DNA of 64,000 nt from Leptotrichia sp. oral taxon 218 (GCF_018128225.1 NZ_CP072377.1:1302001-1366000); one strand, 5' to 3'. Positions 9,821 to 19,542 are shown, counted from the stretch's first letter. The notes: generated by a model not told the origin, from the letters alone. Numbers and translations: made by a program.

Positions 9821-11602
9821 TTACAATTTTTCTTTAATTAAAATCGCCACATTTTCTGGAACAACTTCCATAAGTTCTTCAATTTTTGCATTTTTAATAT
9901 TTTTTATCAGACCAAATTTTTTAATCAATTCTTTTTTTCTTTTCGGTCCAATTCCCAAAATGCCGTCTAGTGCGCTTTTAACATTTCTTTTACTCCGTAA
10001 TTTTCTGTGATGAGTAATTCCAAATCTATGTGATTCATCCCTAAGTCTTTGTAAAATTTTCAAAGTTTCATCACTTTTCTCAAAAATATATGGCTCGCTC
10101 TCATAACTTTTAAAAATTTCTTCTTCTCTTTTGGCAATACTAATTATGTCCAAAAATTCAAATTTTTTCAATTTTTCCAAAACATCCACCGCAACTCCCA
10201 GCTGACCTTTTCCCCCATCAATCAAAATCAGCTCTGGCAACTCTTCCACACTTAATTTAGAATATCTTCTCGTAATCGCTTCTCTCATCATCGCAAAATC
10301 ATCAGGCGTATCTTTTACCGTAATTTTAAAATGTCTATATTCTTTTGGCTCAATTTCTCCATCAATTGCAACAGTCATCGCAGCAACGGCGTCAACTCCT
10401 TGAATATTTGAAATATCAAAACATTCAATCCGATGTGGCATTTTTTTTAATCTAAGTTTTCTTTTTAAATTAAGCAGTCCTTCTCGCACAAGTTGTTTTT
10501 TTCTAAAAAACTTTTCTACTTCTTCATTCAAATTTAAATATCCCATTTCCAAAAGCTGTTTTCTTCGGCTTTGAATTTTTGGAAAATAAAGTTTAATTTC
10601 TTTTTTCTTCTCAATTTTAGCCCATTCTTTGATAAGCTCTTCTTTTTCCGAATATTTTTCATCAAAAATAATATTTTTTGGAATATTTCTTTTTTCATAA
10701 TAAGCTATAATTAGACGCTCAAAAATACTTTCTTGATTTCCAGCAACTTCTTTTATAATAATATGATTTTTTCCTATGATTTTCCCGTCACGCACATTTA
10801 ATACGCACAAAAATATATTTTCCCTTTTTTTTGTAAATACAAATATATCTTCATCAATCTCACGGCTGTACTCAATAATCTGAGTTTGCAGCATTTTTTT
10901 TAATGCCATTATCTTTTCTCGCTCGACAATTGCTCGTTCAAATTCCATATTTTGACTTAGTTCATTCATTTTATTTTCCAGCATTTTAATTACTTTCTCA
11001 CTATTTCCAGCTAAAAAATTCTGAAAATTTTTGACATTTGCATTGTATTCAGAAGAAATATCTTTAAATTTACAAGGTGCAAGACAAGTTTTCATATGAT
11101 ATTTTAAACATGGTTTAGTCACCTTATCCATATTTCTAGCACAATCCCTTATTGGGAATATTTTTATCAAAGATTTTAGTGCAAAATAAATTCCCATCGG
11201 ATAAGGACCAAAATATTTTGCATTTTCATTTAATTTTCTCGTACTTCTTACGATTTCTATCTTAGGAAATTTTTCTTTTGTAAATTTTAAATACGGATAA
11301 GTTTTTTCATCTTTTAACAAAATATTATATTTAGGCATATTTTTTTTTATCAAGTTATTTTCCAAAATAAGCGCTTCCACTTCACTTTTACAAATAAAAA
11401 ACTCAATATCTTTTATGTTTTTCACAAGTTCCAGCGTCTTTGCGTTGTGCGACTTAATGTTCATAAAATACGATTTTACTCTATTTTGCAAATTTTTTGC
11501 TTTTCCGACATAGATTACTTTCCCACGAGAATTCTTCATGAGATAAACTCCAGGATTTTTAGGAATATCCTTATATTTAACAGGCGAAGTAATTTCTTCC
11601 AT
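9821..11602 (-). CDS. uvrC: UvrABC excinuclease subunit C
   Basis: 593 aa, the usual UvrC length. Domains in order: GIY-YIG nuclease at the N-terminus (NPGVYLMKNSRGKVIYVGKA, residues ~16-35), making the 3' incision. Then a Cys-containing linker (KPCLKYHMKTCLAPCK), a UVR helical pair (~residues 200-235) contacting UvrB, the RNase H-like 5'-incision domain (ECFDISNIQG; LILIDGGKGQL), and a C-terminal helix-hairpin-helix (ILGIGPKRKKELIKKFG). All key blocks are present. Downstream of rapZ on the same strand with ~94 bases between them, a neighbour order also seen in Gram-positive genomes. Confidence 0.97.
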   Translation of the reverse strand: MEEITSPVKYKDIPKNPGVYLMKNSRGKVIYVGKAKNLQNRVKSYFMNIKSHNAKTLELVKNIKDIEFFICKSEVEALILENNLIKKNMPKYNILLKDEKTYPYLKFTKEKFPKIEIVRSTRKLNENAKYFGPYPMGIYFALKSLIKIFPIRDCARNMDKVTKPCLKYHMKTCLAPCKFKDISSEYNANVKNFQNFLAGNSEKVIKMLENKMNELSQNMEFERAIVEREKIMALKKMLQTQIIEYSREIDEDIFVFTKKRENIFLCVLNVRDGKIIGKNHIIIKEVAGNQESIFERLIIAYYEKRNIPKNIIFDEKYSEKEELIKEWAKIEKKKEIKLYFPKIQSRRKQLLEMGYLNLNEEVEKFFRKKQLVREGLLNLKRKLRLKKMPHRIECFDISNIQGVDAVAAMTVAIDGEIEPKEYRHFKITVKDTPDDFAMMREAITRRYSKLSVEELPELILIDGGKGQLGVAVDVLEKLKKFEFLDIISIAKREEEIFKSYESEPYIFEKSDETLKILQRLRDESHRFGITHHRKLRSKRNVKSALDGILGIGPKRKKELIKKFGLIKNIKNAKIEELMEVVPENVAILIKEKL

Positions 11603-11695
11603 CTTTTACCTTTCCACTTTTTCAAAAAAACTTTTATCTCCCAAATAATCCCCATTTTTTTATAAATTTTAAGTTTAAATTTTAAACTTTAAACT

Positions 11696-12574
11696 TTAAT
11701 CAATCTCAGTTTTTTCCCCAACTTCCCTATGATATTTACTAATTTTATAATCAACTCTTTTCGTAAGTTCGTCAAAAAGTTTATTCACAAAAGTTACAGA
11801 ACGATGCTGACCACCCGAACATCCTATTCCTATTCGAAGATGCGATTTTCCTTCCTTTTCATAGCAAGGTATCAAATAAATAAGCATTTGCAGCAGCATC
11901 TCATAAAATTTTTGACTCTCAGATAATCCCATCACATAATTTTGAACATCAATGTGATTTCCAGTTTTTTTCTTCAAATCATCAATATAATAAGGATTTG
12001 GAAGAAATCTTAAATCAAACATCAAATGTAAATCTAGCGGTATTCCATATTTAAATCCAAACGAAGTCAAATTTATACTTATCTTCTTCAATTTTCCCGA
12101 AAATTCTTTTTCCAGAAGTTTTTGTAAATCCTTTACTTTAAGGGTGCTAGTGTCAATTACCAAATCCGCCAAAGACATAAAATTTTTAAGCATTTTTCGC
12201 TCTGCCTTTATGTTAGAAAGCAAAGTATCATACAAATTAAGCGGATGTTTTCTTCGAGATAATTCATATCTGCTAAGCAGCACATCATTTCTTGCATCCA
12301 AATAAATCATTGTGTGAGATATTTCCTCTTCATCTAATATTTTCATCTGTTCCGTCAACTGTCCCATAAATTCCTGATTTCGCACATCTATCACAACAGC
12401 AACTTTATTTCTCTTCTCACTGCTAAGAAAAATTTCATTCAAATATTGAAAAAGACTTATAGGAAAATTGTCTATACAAAAATATTCTCTATCTTCAAAA
12501 AAGTTAATCACTTCTGATTTTCCCGCTCCACTCATTCCAGTTATTATAATAAGTTCTTTTTTAATTTCTTCCAT
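11696..12574 (-). CDS. rapZ: RNase adapter / nucleotide-binding protein RapZ (YvcJ family)
   Basis: 292 aa, normal for the family. Walker A GMSGAGKS at residues ~13-20; the C-terminal block IGIGCSGGQHRSVTFVNKL is diagnostic, as is FGFKYGIP. In E. coli RapZ delivers the GlmZ small RNA to RNase E and senses glucosamine-6-phosphate; in Gram-positives YvcJ is a GTP/ATP-binding protein linked to competence. Which role applies here cannot be told from sequence. The start codon ATG follows GAAAGTAG-like weak SD. Confidence 0.94.
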   Translation of the reverse strand: MEEIKKELIIITGMSGAGKSEVINFFEDREYFCIDNFPISLFQYLNEIFLSSEKRNKVAVVIDVRNQEFMGQLTEQMKILDEEEISHTMIYLDARNDVLLSRYELSRRKHPLNLYDTLLSNIKAERKMLKNFMSLADLVIDTSTLKVKDLQKLLEKEFSGKLKKISINLTSFGFKYGIPLDLHLMFDLRFLPNPYYIDDLKKKTGNHIDVQNYVMGLSESQKFYEMLLQMLIYLIPCYEKEGKSHLRIGIGCSGGQHRSVTFVNKLFDELTKRVDYKISKYHREVGEKTEID

Positions 12575-12715
12575 TTTTCTACTTTCCTTTCAAATTTTTA
12601 ATAAAATTTTTTCAAAAAAAAATTATTATTTTTTAAATATTAATTTACATATTTTAACTATTATACCACATCTAATATCAAATATGAATAATTTTTCTAG
12701 CGCTAAAAATTAAAA

Positions 12716-12760
12716 AATAAAAAATTATCCATTCAGATTTTTTCTAAATAGATAATTTAA
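12716..12760 (-). terminator. rho-independent terminator downstream of argF
   Basis: On the minus strand AAATTATC and GGATAATTT form an 8-bp AT-rich stem (12722-12729 with 12751-12758) followed by a T run. It lies between argF and rapZ and would close the arginine operon. The stem is AT-rich with a long (21-base) loop, so strength is moderate. The rest of the 230-base gap up to rapZ shows no gene. Confidence 0.5.
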
Positions 12761-12806
12761 CAAATAATTTCAAAACCAAAATATAAAGAAAATCATTTCC
12801 CCAAAA

Positions 12807-13802
12807 TTATATTTCACAATCTCCCAAAGTTGCCACCATCACAGCCTTTATCGTATGCATACGATTTTCTGCTTCATCAAATACAACAGAATTTTTACTT
12901 CTGAAAACTTCATCAGTAACTTCCATTTCTTTCAAACCATATTCTTTTTCAATATTTTTCGCAACTTTCGTATTTAAATCATGAAACGCTGGTAAACAGT
13001 GCATAAATAAGTAATCGTTTGAACAATGCTTAACTAAATCAGCATTTACCTGGTATGGAAGCAATTTATCGATTCTTTCTTTCCAAATTTCTTTTGGTTC
13101 TCCCATCGACACCCAAACATCAGTATAAACGACATCGGCATTTTTCACACCTTCAATTTTATCTTCTGTCAACAAAATTTTTCCGCCAGTTTTTTCAGCA
13201 ATTTTTTTAGCTTCTTCAACTAATTTTTCTTCAGGAAAATATTCTTTCGGACAAACAATTCTAAAATCCATTCCAAATTTGGCAGCACCAATCATTAAAG
13301 AATTTGCCATATTATTTTTTCCATCGCCTAAAAATGCGAATTTTATTCCTTTCAATTTACCTTTTTTCTCTGTAATTGTCAAAAAATCCGCCAAAATCTG
13401 TGTTGGATGAAACTCAGTTGTAAGTCCATTCCAAACAGGCACTCCCGAATGTTCAGCCAAAGTTTCGACCAATTCTTGACCGTAACCTCGATATTCGATT
13501 CCATCATAAAATCTTCCCAAAACTTTTGCAGTATCTTCCATAGATTCCTTATCTCCAATTTGTGATGCAGAAGGCCCAATGTAAGTGACATTTGCCCCTT
13601 GGTCATAAGCTCCCACTTCAAACGCACATCTCGTTCTAGTAGAAGTTTTCTCAAAAATCAAAGCGATATTTTTTCCAACCATCATTTTTTTCTCAGTCCC
13701 ATTTTTCTTATCTATCTTCAATTTTTTCGCCAAATCCAGTAAATACTGCAATTCCTCTGTTGTAAAATCTAATAATTTTAAAAATGATTTTCCTTTTAAC
13801 AT
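12807..13802 (-). CDS. argF: ornithine carbamoyltransferase
   Basis: 331 aa, typical OTC length. Carbamoyl phosphate + ornithine gives citrulline. The carbamoyl-phosphate loop is [19 protein letters not shown] (STRT, residues ~52-70), the second block [12 protein letters not shown] is intact, and the ornithine/cysteine loop is [10 protein letters not shown]. Good SD (AAGGAGAAATT). It is the last gene of the argC-J-B-D-(exported ORF)-F cluster, ~98 bases after the exported ORF. It could be expressed from the operon or a local promoter. HCLP rather than a catabolic-only feature does not decide biosynthetic versus catabolic use, but gene context favours biosynthesis. Confidence 0.97.
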   Translation of the reverse strand: MLKGKSFLKLLDFTTEELQYLLDLAKKLKIDKKNGTEKKMMVGKNIALIFEKTSTRTRCAFEVGAYDQGANVTYIGPSASQIGDKESMEDTAKVLGRFYDGIEYRGYGQELVETLAEHSGVPVWNGLTTEFHPTQILADFLTITEKKGKLKGIKFAFLGDGKNNMANSLMIGAAKFGMDFRIVCPKEYFPEEKLVEEAKKIAEKTGGKILLTEDKIEGVKNADVVYTDVWVSMGEPKEIWKERIDKLLPYQVNADLVKHCSNDYLFMHCLPAFHDLNTKVAKNIEKEYGLKEMEVTDEVFRSKNSVVFDEAENRMHTIKAVMVATLGDCEI

Positions 13803-13899
13803 AATTTCTCCTTAATTTTTATTTTTTATAATATCATAAACAAAAGATTCTGTCCCTTGCTATTATTTAATTTTGCCAATTTTTATTTATAACTATATA

Positions 13900-14442
13900 T
13901 TAATTTTTTATTCTATAATATTCTTTCAATATATCTTTCTCAATTTCTTTCAATTTTTGTCCATTCTCAACAATCTTTTTATTCTCACCTATATACCGAA
14001 TCAATTTTTCATTTTCATCAAAATAGTATCGTTGTTCAGAAAATTTCGATTTTCTTTTATCAAAAACTTCTCCATTTTTTAGCTTATTGTCTTTATACCA
14101 CTTAGAATCCACATAATATGGCACATTATATTTTTCAGACTTATCAAAAATAAAATAAACTTTTCTATTTTTTACATAATATTCTGTCAAACTATTCCAA
14201 CTTTCTCCAAAATGTTCAACTACAATTTTTTTAACAATTCCATTTTGCAAATAATATTTCACAACGCCACCATCTGTACTTTGCTCTGAATCTTCAACTT
14301 CCTTAATAACATAATTTTTCACAGCATTAGTACTTTCAAAATCTTTCCTAATCTGAGCAATTTTCCCTTCGATATTCGACGCACCAAAATTCATCAAACT
14401 TACCAAAAGAAAAAGTATCGCAATTTTTCTAAAGGTTTTCAT
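13900..14442 (-). CDS. exported protein of unknown function inside the arg cluster
   Basis: 180 aa with signal peptide MKTFRKIAILFLLVSLMNFGAS and an AAGGGAG site. The mature protein contains repeated short beta-hairpin-like units (VKYYLQNGIVKKIVVEHFGE, LTEYYVKNRKVYFIFDKSEKY, EQRYYFDENEKLIRYIGEN), reminiscent of the 'toxin-antitoxin YwqK/MORN-like' or DUF-type beta repeats of periplasmic proteins. I do not recognise a named family. It is co-oriented between argD and argF with gaps under 100 bases, so it is probably co-transcribed. No enzymatic role in arginine synthesis is evident. Confidence 0.6.
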   Translation of the reverse strand: MKTFRKIAILFLLVSLMNFGASNIEGKIAQIRKDFESTNAVKNYVIKEVEDSEQSTDGGVVKYYLQNGIVKKIVVEHFGESWNSLTEYYVKNRKVYFIFDKSEKYNVPYYVDSKWYKDNKLKNGEVFDKRKSKFSEQRYYFDENEKLIRYIGENKKIVENGQKLKEIEKDILKEYYRIKN

Positions 14443-14531
14443 AAAAATCTCCCTTTAACTCTAAATTTTTTCATTCTTTCAGTATAATTTTACCTTAATA
14501 ATTTTTAATTTACAATTATAATTTGCAATTA

Positions 14532-15725
14532 CTAAAAAGAAATTTTTTCAAAAACTTTTTCCAAAATCGAAATAGCTTTGTCAATTTCCTCGTTTGTTAC
14601 ATTAAATGGTGGAAAAAATCTCACAACATTATTTCCAGCTCCAACTAGTAACAACCCATTTTCTAATGCTTTTAAAACAACATCTTTTGCCAAAACTTTT
14701 TTCTCATCAAATTTTATTCCTAAAAGAAGTCCTTTTCCACGAATTTCTTCGATAAAATCAAATTTTTCCTTTAGTTTTTTCAATTTTTCCACAGAATACT
14801 GACCTTTTTCCACAACATTTTTTTCAATTAATTTGTTGTCAATTAATTCATGTAAAACAGCATTTGCAACGGCACAAACTAAAGGATTTCCTCCGTAAGT
14901 TGAACCGTGGTCACCAGGAACTAGCACGTCGTTTGCCTTTCCTTTTGTCAAACAAGCTCCGATTGGAACTCCGCCACCAAGTGATTTTGCAATTGTAACT
15001 ATATCTGGAATTAAATCAAAATTTTCATAGGCAAATAATTTCCCAGTTCTTCCCATTCCGCATTGAATTTCGTCAAAAATTACAAGTGTATTATATTTTT
15101 CACTCAATTCTTTTATAGCTTCCATAAATTCAGGAGTAGCACTTTCAAGTCCGCTTTCTCCCTGAATTGGTTCCAAAATAATAGCAGCAGTTTTTTCGCT
15201 TACTTTTGCTTTTAAATCTTCAACATCATTAAAATTACATTCTGTAACATTTTTCATCAATGGCTCAAACGGTTTTTGATATTTCGGCTGACCTGTGACT
15301 GCCAACGCTCCAGTACTTCTTCCATGAAATGAATTTTTCATATAAATTATTTCTGTTTTATCAGCAATTTTATTTCCATTTTCATCGTATGACAAATTAT
15401 TCCCATATTTTCGAGCAATTTTTAAAGCCAACTCAATCGCTTCAGTTCCACTGTTTGTAAAAAAAACGCTTTCCATTTCACTATTTTCCGTAAGTTTATT
15501 TGCCAAATCCAATTGTGGTTGACTGTAATACAAATTAGAAATATGCACCAATTTCTGACTTTGCTCCGTCAAAGCCTTTGTAATCACAGGACTTGCGTGT
15601 CCCAAGCAATTTACTGAAATTCCCGACACAAAATCCAAATATTCATTTCCTTCATTATCGTAAATATATGTTCCTTTTCCTTTTTCAAAAATTTTATTAT
15701 AACGGCTATATACATTTAATAACAT
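14532..15725 (-). CDS. argD: acetylornithine aminotransferase
   Basis: 397 aa class III PLP aminotransferase. The Lys-containing motif is IVTIAKSLGGGVPIGACL (Schiff-base Lys in AKSLGGG), preceded by VIFDEIQCGMGRTGKLFAYE. The N-terminal FTNSGTEAIELALKIAR and GNPLVCAVA blocks match ArgD rather than GabT. Converts N-acetylglutamate semialdehyde to N-acetylornithine with glutamate as donor. Weak SD (GAAGTGATTGA) before ATG. Lies after argB (115-base gap) in the arg operon. Confidence 0.95.
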   Translation of the reverse strand: MLLNVYSRYNKIFEKGKGTYIYDNEGNEYLDFVSGISVNCLGHASPVITKALTEQSQKLVHISNLYYSQPQLDLANKLTENSEMESVFFTNSGTEAIELALKIARKYGNNLSYDENGNKIADKTEIIYMKNSFHGRSTGALAVTGQPKYQKPFEPLMKNVTECNFNDVEDLKAKVSEKTAAIILEPIQGESGLESATPEFMEAIKELSEKYNTLVIFDEIQCGMGRTGKLFAYENFDLIPDIVTIAKSLGGGVPIGACLTKGKANDVLVPGDHGSTYGGNPLVCAVANAVLHELIDNKLIEKNVVEKGQYSVEKLKKLKEKFDFIEEIRGKGLLLGIKFDEKKVLAKDVVLKALENGLLLVGAGNNVVRFFPPFNVTNEEIDKAISILEKVFEKISF

Positions 15726-15840
15726 TCAATCACTTCTTTCTTAATTTTTTTAGAAAATATTCGACAATTTTCTAGTTTTTAATTTCAAAATTTTTATAAA
15801 ATATTTTTACTTTTAAGATATTTTCTTTTTTCAAATAATT

Positions 15841-16731
15841 TTAATCCTCTAAATTTGCATCTTTCTTAATCAATGTTCCAGCCCCTTCGACTGTAAACAA
15901 CTCAAGAATTACAGAATGTTCCAATTTACCATTTAGAATAACAACATTTTCCACTCCATTTTCAATTGCATTCAAGCAAGTTGTAACTTTTGGCAACATT
16001 CCGCCACTAATAATTCCTCGCTCGATTAAATCGTTCACTTTTTCCACATCGATTTCATCAATAAGCGTCTGTTTATTGTTATAGTCAAGCAAAATTCCAT
16101 CAACATCTGTCAAAAATATCAATCTATCCGCTTGTAATTTTCCAGCAATTGCACCTGCCACATAATCTGCATTAATATTGTATGTCTGACCATTTTTGTC
16201 AACTCCAATTGAAGAAATCACAGGAATCGTATCATTCGACTCCAATAATTTTATAACTTCCGTATTAATTTCCTTAATCTCTCCGACAAATCCAATATCA
16301 ACCTTTTCTCCATCAACTTCAACAAACTTCTTCTCAACAAAAACCATATTTCCATCTTTTCCACTAAGACCAACAGCTTTTCCGCCATATTTATTGATGT
16401 CTGACACAATTCCTTTATTAACTTTCCCAGAAAGCACCATTTCCACAATTTCCATCGTTTCTTCATCAGTCACACGATTTCCTGCAATAAATTTGCTTTC
16501 TTTTCCAATTTTTTGAAGCATCTCGTTTATTTCAGGCCCTCCACCGTGCACAATCACAGGATTTATTCCAACATATTTCATAAGAACCACATCTTGAATG
16601 AACTGTTCCCGAGCAACAGGATTAACCATCGCACTTCCGCCATATTTAATAACAATCGTTTTATTATGATATTTTTTTATAAAAGGCAACGCCTTTACTA
16701 AAATTTTCGCTTTATCTAAATTTGAAATCAT
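15841..16731 (-). CDS. argB: acetylglutamate kinase
   Basis: 296 aa amino-acid kinase fold. Glycine-rich IVIKYGGSAMVNP at the N-terminus and the VIVHGGGPEINEML block mark N-acetylglutamate kinase; LTDVDGILLD and GGMLPKV are also intact. Catalyses the second (committed, often arginine-inhibited) step. The N-terminal ~20 residues ahead of the KYGGSAM block (ISNLDKAKILVKALPFIKKY) match the amphipathic helix present in hexameric, arginine-sensitive enzymes; sensitivity is an inference. Good AAGGGAAAAT ribosome site. Confidence 0.96.
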   Translation of the reverse strand: MISNLDKAKILVKALPFIKKYHNKTIVIKYGGSAMVNPVAREQFIQDVVLMKYVGINPVIVHGGGPEINEMLQKIGKESKFIAGNRVTDEETMEIVEMVLSGKVNKGIVSDINKYGGKAVGLSGKDGNMVFVEKKFVEVDGEKVDIGFVGEIKEINTEVIKLLESNDTIPVISSIGVDKNGQTYNINADYVAGAIAGKLQADRLIFLTDVDGILLDYNNKQTLIDEIDVEKVNDLIERGIISGGMLPKVTTCLNAIENGVENVVILNGKLEHSVILELFTVEGAGTLIKKDANLED

Positions 16732-16873
16732 ATTTTCCCTTTCTTTTATTAAAATTTTTCTTATTTTTTTAGTTTTTCAAAAATTTAATTTTATAAATAA
16801 TTCTTTTAAAAAATTATCTTGAAAAATCTACTAACAAAAAATTCTTAAAATCATAAATTTATTTTAAAAATTA

Positions 16874-18148
16874 TTAAGTATGATACTCCGCATTAATTTT
16901 CACATAATCATAACTCAAGTCACATCCCCAAGCAGTCGCTTCAAACTCTCCATCATTTAATTCAATAATTATTTCAACAGTTTCAGCCTTTAAAATTTTC
17001 TCAGCTTTTGGAATATCAAAATCCTGTGCCATCCCATTTTTCGCAACTTGAACCATATCATTTCCAGCTTTTAAGAAAATATTAACTTTATCAATCATCA
17101 AATCAGCTTCTGAATATCCAACCGCACACAAAATTCTTCCCCAATTTGGATCACCACCAAAAACTGCCGCTTTAAAAAGACTTGAAGTGATAACTGATTT
17201 TGAAACTTTTTTTGCATCTTTTAGCGTTTTTGCTCCATTTGTTGTAACTTGAATCAATTTTGTTGCACCTTCTCCATCTTTCGCAATTAATTTAGCCAAT
17301 TCTTCATTCACTTTGTATAACGCCTTTTTAAACTCTTCATATCCAGCTGAATTTTCATCAACAATTTTTTCATTCCCTGCAAGTCCGTTCGCCAAAACGC
17401 AAGCCATATCGTTTGTGCTTGTATCTCCGTCAACTGAAATCATATTGAAAGTGTTGTCAGCAATTTCAGAAAACATTTTTTGCAACAAAGATTTTTCAAT
17501 ATTTACATCAGTTACAGTAAATGAAAGCATTGTCGCCATATTTGGATGAATCATTCCTGAACCTTTACACATTCCAGCCACTTTCGCCTTTTTCCCAGCA
17601 ATTTCAATTTCCAAGCAAATTTGTTTAACAAAGGTGTCAGTAGTCATAATCGCAGTAGCCGCATCAATTCCGCCATCTTCCGACAAATTTTCCACAACTT
17701 TTTCAATCCCGTTCTCAATTTTTTCCATATCAAGCTGAACCCCAATAATTCCAGTCGACTGAACCAAAACTTCCTCAGCACTCAATCCCAATTTATTCGC
17801 AACCAGCTTAGTCATCTTTTTAGCATTCGCAAGTCCAGTATCTCCCGTGCAAGAATTTGCATTTCCACTATTTACTACAATCGCCTGTGTATTCTCATTT
17901 TTTATATGCTTGATATCCAAAATAATTGGTGCAGCCTTTGCCAAATTTTTTGTAAAAACCGCAGCTGAAACCGCCTTTTCCTCACTATAAATCAAAGCCA
18001 TATCTTTTTTTCCACTTTTTTTCAATTTTGCTGATATTCCAGTCGCTTTAATCCCTTTAACATCAGTAATTGTTCCATTTTCTATTATTTTCATATAACT
18101 TTTGTATGATAAATAATTTTTAATTATTTTATAAAAATTATGAATCAC
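16874..18148 (-). CDS. argJ: bifunctional ornithine acetyltransferase / N-acetylglutamate synthase
   Basis: ArgJ recycles the acetyl group from N-acetylornithine to glutamate. The autocleavage site is visible as GMCKGSGMIHPNMATMLSF (cleavage before the Thr of ATML), which splits the precursor into alpha and beta chains. The usual N-terminus starts at MKIIENGTITDVKG (ATG at 18094), but no ribosome site precedes it. The GTG at 18148 has an AAAGGAG site three bases away and adds an 18-residue lysine/tyrosine-rich extension. I report the GTG start with low certainty. The gene follows argC with a ~60-base gap. Mono- versus bifunctionality cannot be read from sequence; with no argA/argE visible here the bifunctional form is plausible. 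Confidence 0.95.
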   Translation of the reverse strand: MIHNFYKIIKNYLSYKSYMKIIENGTITDVKGIKATGISAKLKKSGKKDMALIYSEEKAVSAAVFTKNLAKAAPIILDIKHIKNENTQAIVVNSGNANSCTGDTGLANAKKMTKLVANKLGLSAEEVLVQSTGIIGVQLDMEKIENGIEKVVENLSEDGGIDAATAIMTTDTFVKQICLEIEIAGKKAKVAGMCKGSGMIHPNMATMLSFTVTDVNIEKSLLQKMFSEIADNTFNMISVDGDTSTNDMACVLANGLAGNEKIVDENSAGYEEFKKALYKVNEELAKLIAKDGEGATKLIQVTTNGAKTLKDAKKVSKSVITSSLFKAAVFGGDPNWGRILCAVGYSEADLMIDKVNIFLKAGNDMVQVAKNGMAQDFDIPKAEKILKAETVEIIIELNDGEFEATAWGCDLSYDYVKINAEYHT

Positions 18149-18208
18149 ACGCTCCTTTCTTTTTTATCTGTAAAAACCTATTAATAAAATCTTATTAACA
18201 AAATATTT

Positions 18209-19258
18209 TTATAAATACATCGACAAAAATTCCAATCCTTCATTTTCATTAAATCCAAATAAAATGTTCATACTCTGAACTGCTTGTCCACCAGCACCTT
18301 TTATCAAATTATCAATCGCCGATACGACAACAATGTTCCCATATTCCTTGTCATATCGAACCCCAATCTCACAAATATTACTATTTTTCACATTTTTTAT
18401 CTCTGGCAAATTTTCAGTAACTCTCACAAAATACTCATTTTTATAAAATTCATTATAAATTTCATAAATTTTTTCTTCCGTCAAACTTTCCTTAAACTCA
18501 TCCTTCACATCCAAATAAATTGTCGAAAGAATCCCTCTATTTATTGGTAACAAGTGCGGAGTAAATACTAAATTAATATCCCCATTCGATAATTTATCCA
18601 TCTCTTGTTTTATTTCAGGCGTGTGTCTATGTTTCAAAATGTTATAAGCCTTAAAATTTTCATTAACTTCAGCATAAATTAAATCCAATTTAGCACTTCT
18701 TCCAGCCCCTGAAACTCCTGACTTCGAATCAACAATAATTTTTTTCGCATCAACAAGCCCATTTTTTAGTAACGGTGCCACGCCTAAAATAGCAGAAGTG
18801 GGATAACATCCAGGCGAAGCCACAACCTTCGTATTTTTAATTTTTTCCTTATAAATTTCTGGAAGTCCGTAAACTGCATTTTGATTGATTTCTGGATAAT
18901 TATGTTTCACTTTATACCATTTTTCATATAATTTAGAATCGTCTAATCTAAAATCTGCTCCCAAATCTATAACTTTTACATCTTTCTCCAAAGCTAATTT
19001 TGTTATATCTTCCGATATTCCATGAGGCAAAGCTAAAAATAAAACATCAATTTTCTCCAAATTCTCCTTAACTTCTTCAATCGAAATCAATTTTTTCTCA
19101 AAATATTTCTTATAATTTTTATAAATATCTCCAATATTTTCCCCCGCAAACGAATGCGATGAAATAAATTCTATTTCAACCTCTTTGTGATTATTTAAAA
19201 TCCATAATAATTGCTGTCCAGCATAACCTGTTGCTCCTACAATTCCTGCTTTTATCAT
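18209..19258 (-). CDS. argC: N-acetyl-gamma-glutamyl-phosphate reductase
   Basis: 349 aa. The N-terminal Rossmann motif is GIVGATGYAGQQLL, the catalytic cysteine lies in VASPGCYPTSAILG, and the C-terminal IKGAGGQAVQSMNIL is diagnostic. NADPH-dependent reduction of N-acetylglutamyl phosphate. Excellent ribosome site (TAGGAGGAAAAAAT). First gene of the arg operon; its ~230-base leader holds a small peptide gene and a terminator (see separate entries), so expression is probably attenuated. Confidence 0.97.
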   Translation of the reverse strand: MIKAGIVGATGYAGQQLLWILNNHKEVEIEFISSHSFAGENIGDIYKNYKKYFEKKLISIEEVKENLEKIDVLFLALPHGISEDITKLALEKDVKVIDLGADFRLDDSKLYEKWYKVKHNYPEINQNAVYGLPEIYKEKIKNTKVVASPGCYPTSAILGVAPLLKNGLVDAKKIIVDSKSGVSGAGRSAKLDLIYAEVNENFKAYNILKHRHTPEIKQEMDKLSNGDINLVFTPHLLPINRGILSTIYLDVKDEFKESLTEEKIYEIYNEFYKNEYFVRVTENLPEIKNVKNSNICEIGVRYDKEYGNIVVVSAIDNLIKGAGGQAVQSMNILFGFNENEGLEFLSMYL

Positions 19259-19287
19259 ATTTTTTCCTCCTATTTTTTTAAATAAAA

Positions 19288-19307
19288 AAAACCATTTTAC
19301 TGGTCTT
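19288..19307 (-). promoter_or_regulatory. small hairpin just upstream of the argC ribosome site
   Basis: On the minus strand AAAGACCA-GTAAAA-TGGTTTTTTT folds into a 7-bp stem (one G-U pair) followed by seven T. It sits ~15 bases before the argC SD and after the main leader terminator. It could be a second weak terminator or an element that masks argC translation. Seen by eye only. Confidence 0.4.
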
Positions 19308-19344
19308 TTTCTTTAAATATTTAAATATTTTCAAACTAAAATAA

Positions 19345-19380
19345 GAAAAAGAGCCAATAATCCTAAAATTACTGACTCTT
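19345..19380 (-). terminator. leader terminator (attenuator) of the arg operon
   Basis: On the minus strand AAGAGTCAGTAAT (19380-19368) pairs along 13 bp with ATTATTGGCTCTT (19361-19349) around a 6-base loop, with two G-U-type pairs and a T5 run after it. It lies between the leader ORF and argC, ~90 bases before the argC start. A strong intrinsic terminator between an operon promoter and its first gene implies conditional read-through. Confidence 0.75.
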
Positions 19381-19403
19381 ATATTAATTTTCAAGAAATA
19401 TTA

Positions 19404-19487
19404 AAAAACCAGCAACGACAAAGGATCGCTTAAATAAGTTGTTTTATTATTTTGACTTTCCCTTATCCTAACAACTAATTTCATAAT
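19404..19487 (-). CDS. putative arg-operon leader peptide (27 aa)
   Basis: An ATG at 19485 (approximate feature ends include the stop) with a perfect GGAG nine bases upstream (ATAGGAGTGAAATATT) opens 27 codons and ends at TAA. The peptide begins MKLVVRIRES, with two Arg codons AGG-ATA-AGG, and ends YLSDPLSLLVF. Arg elsewhere in this window is mostly AGA, so the AGG pair is unusual. The codons for LVV (AGTTGTT) can pair with AACAACT 32 bases later, looping out the Arg codons. It lies between the operon promoter and the terminator upstream of argC. A translation-coupled attenuator sensing charged tRNA-Arg is the simplest reading; the structure has not been computed. Confidence 0.6.
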
Positions 19488-19542
19488 ATTTCACTCCTAT
19501 TTTTTATTATTTTAATTTATTATTTACTTTTTTGATATTAAT

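Noticed and set aside
19259-19500. T-box riboswitch upstream of argC
   Set aside because: No T-box consensus (AGGGTGGNACCRCG) or specifier-stem layout was found; a small ORF and terminator explain the region better.
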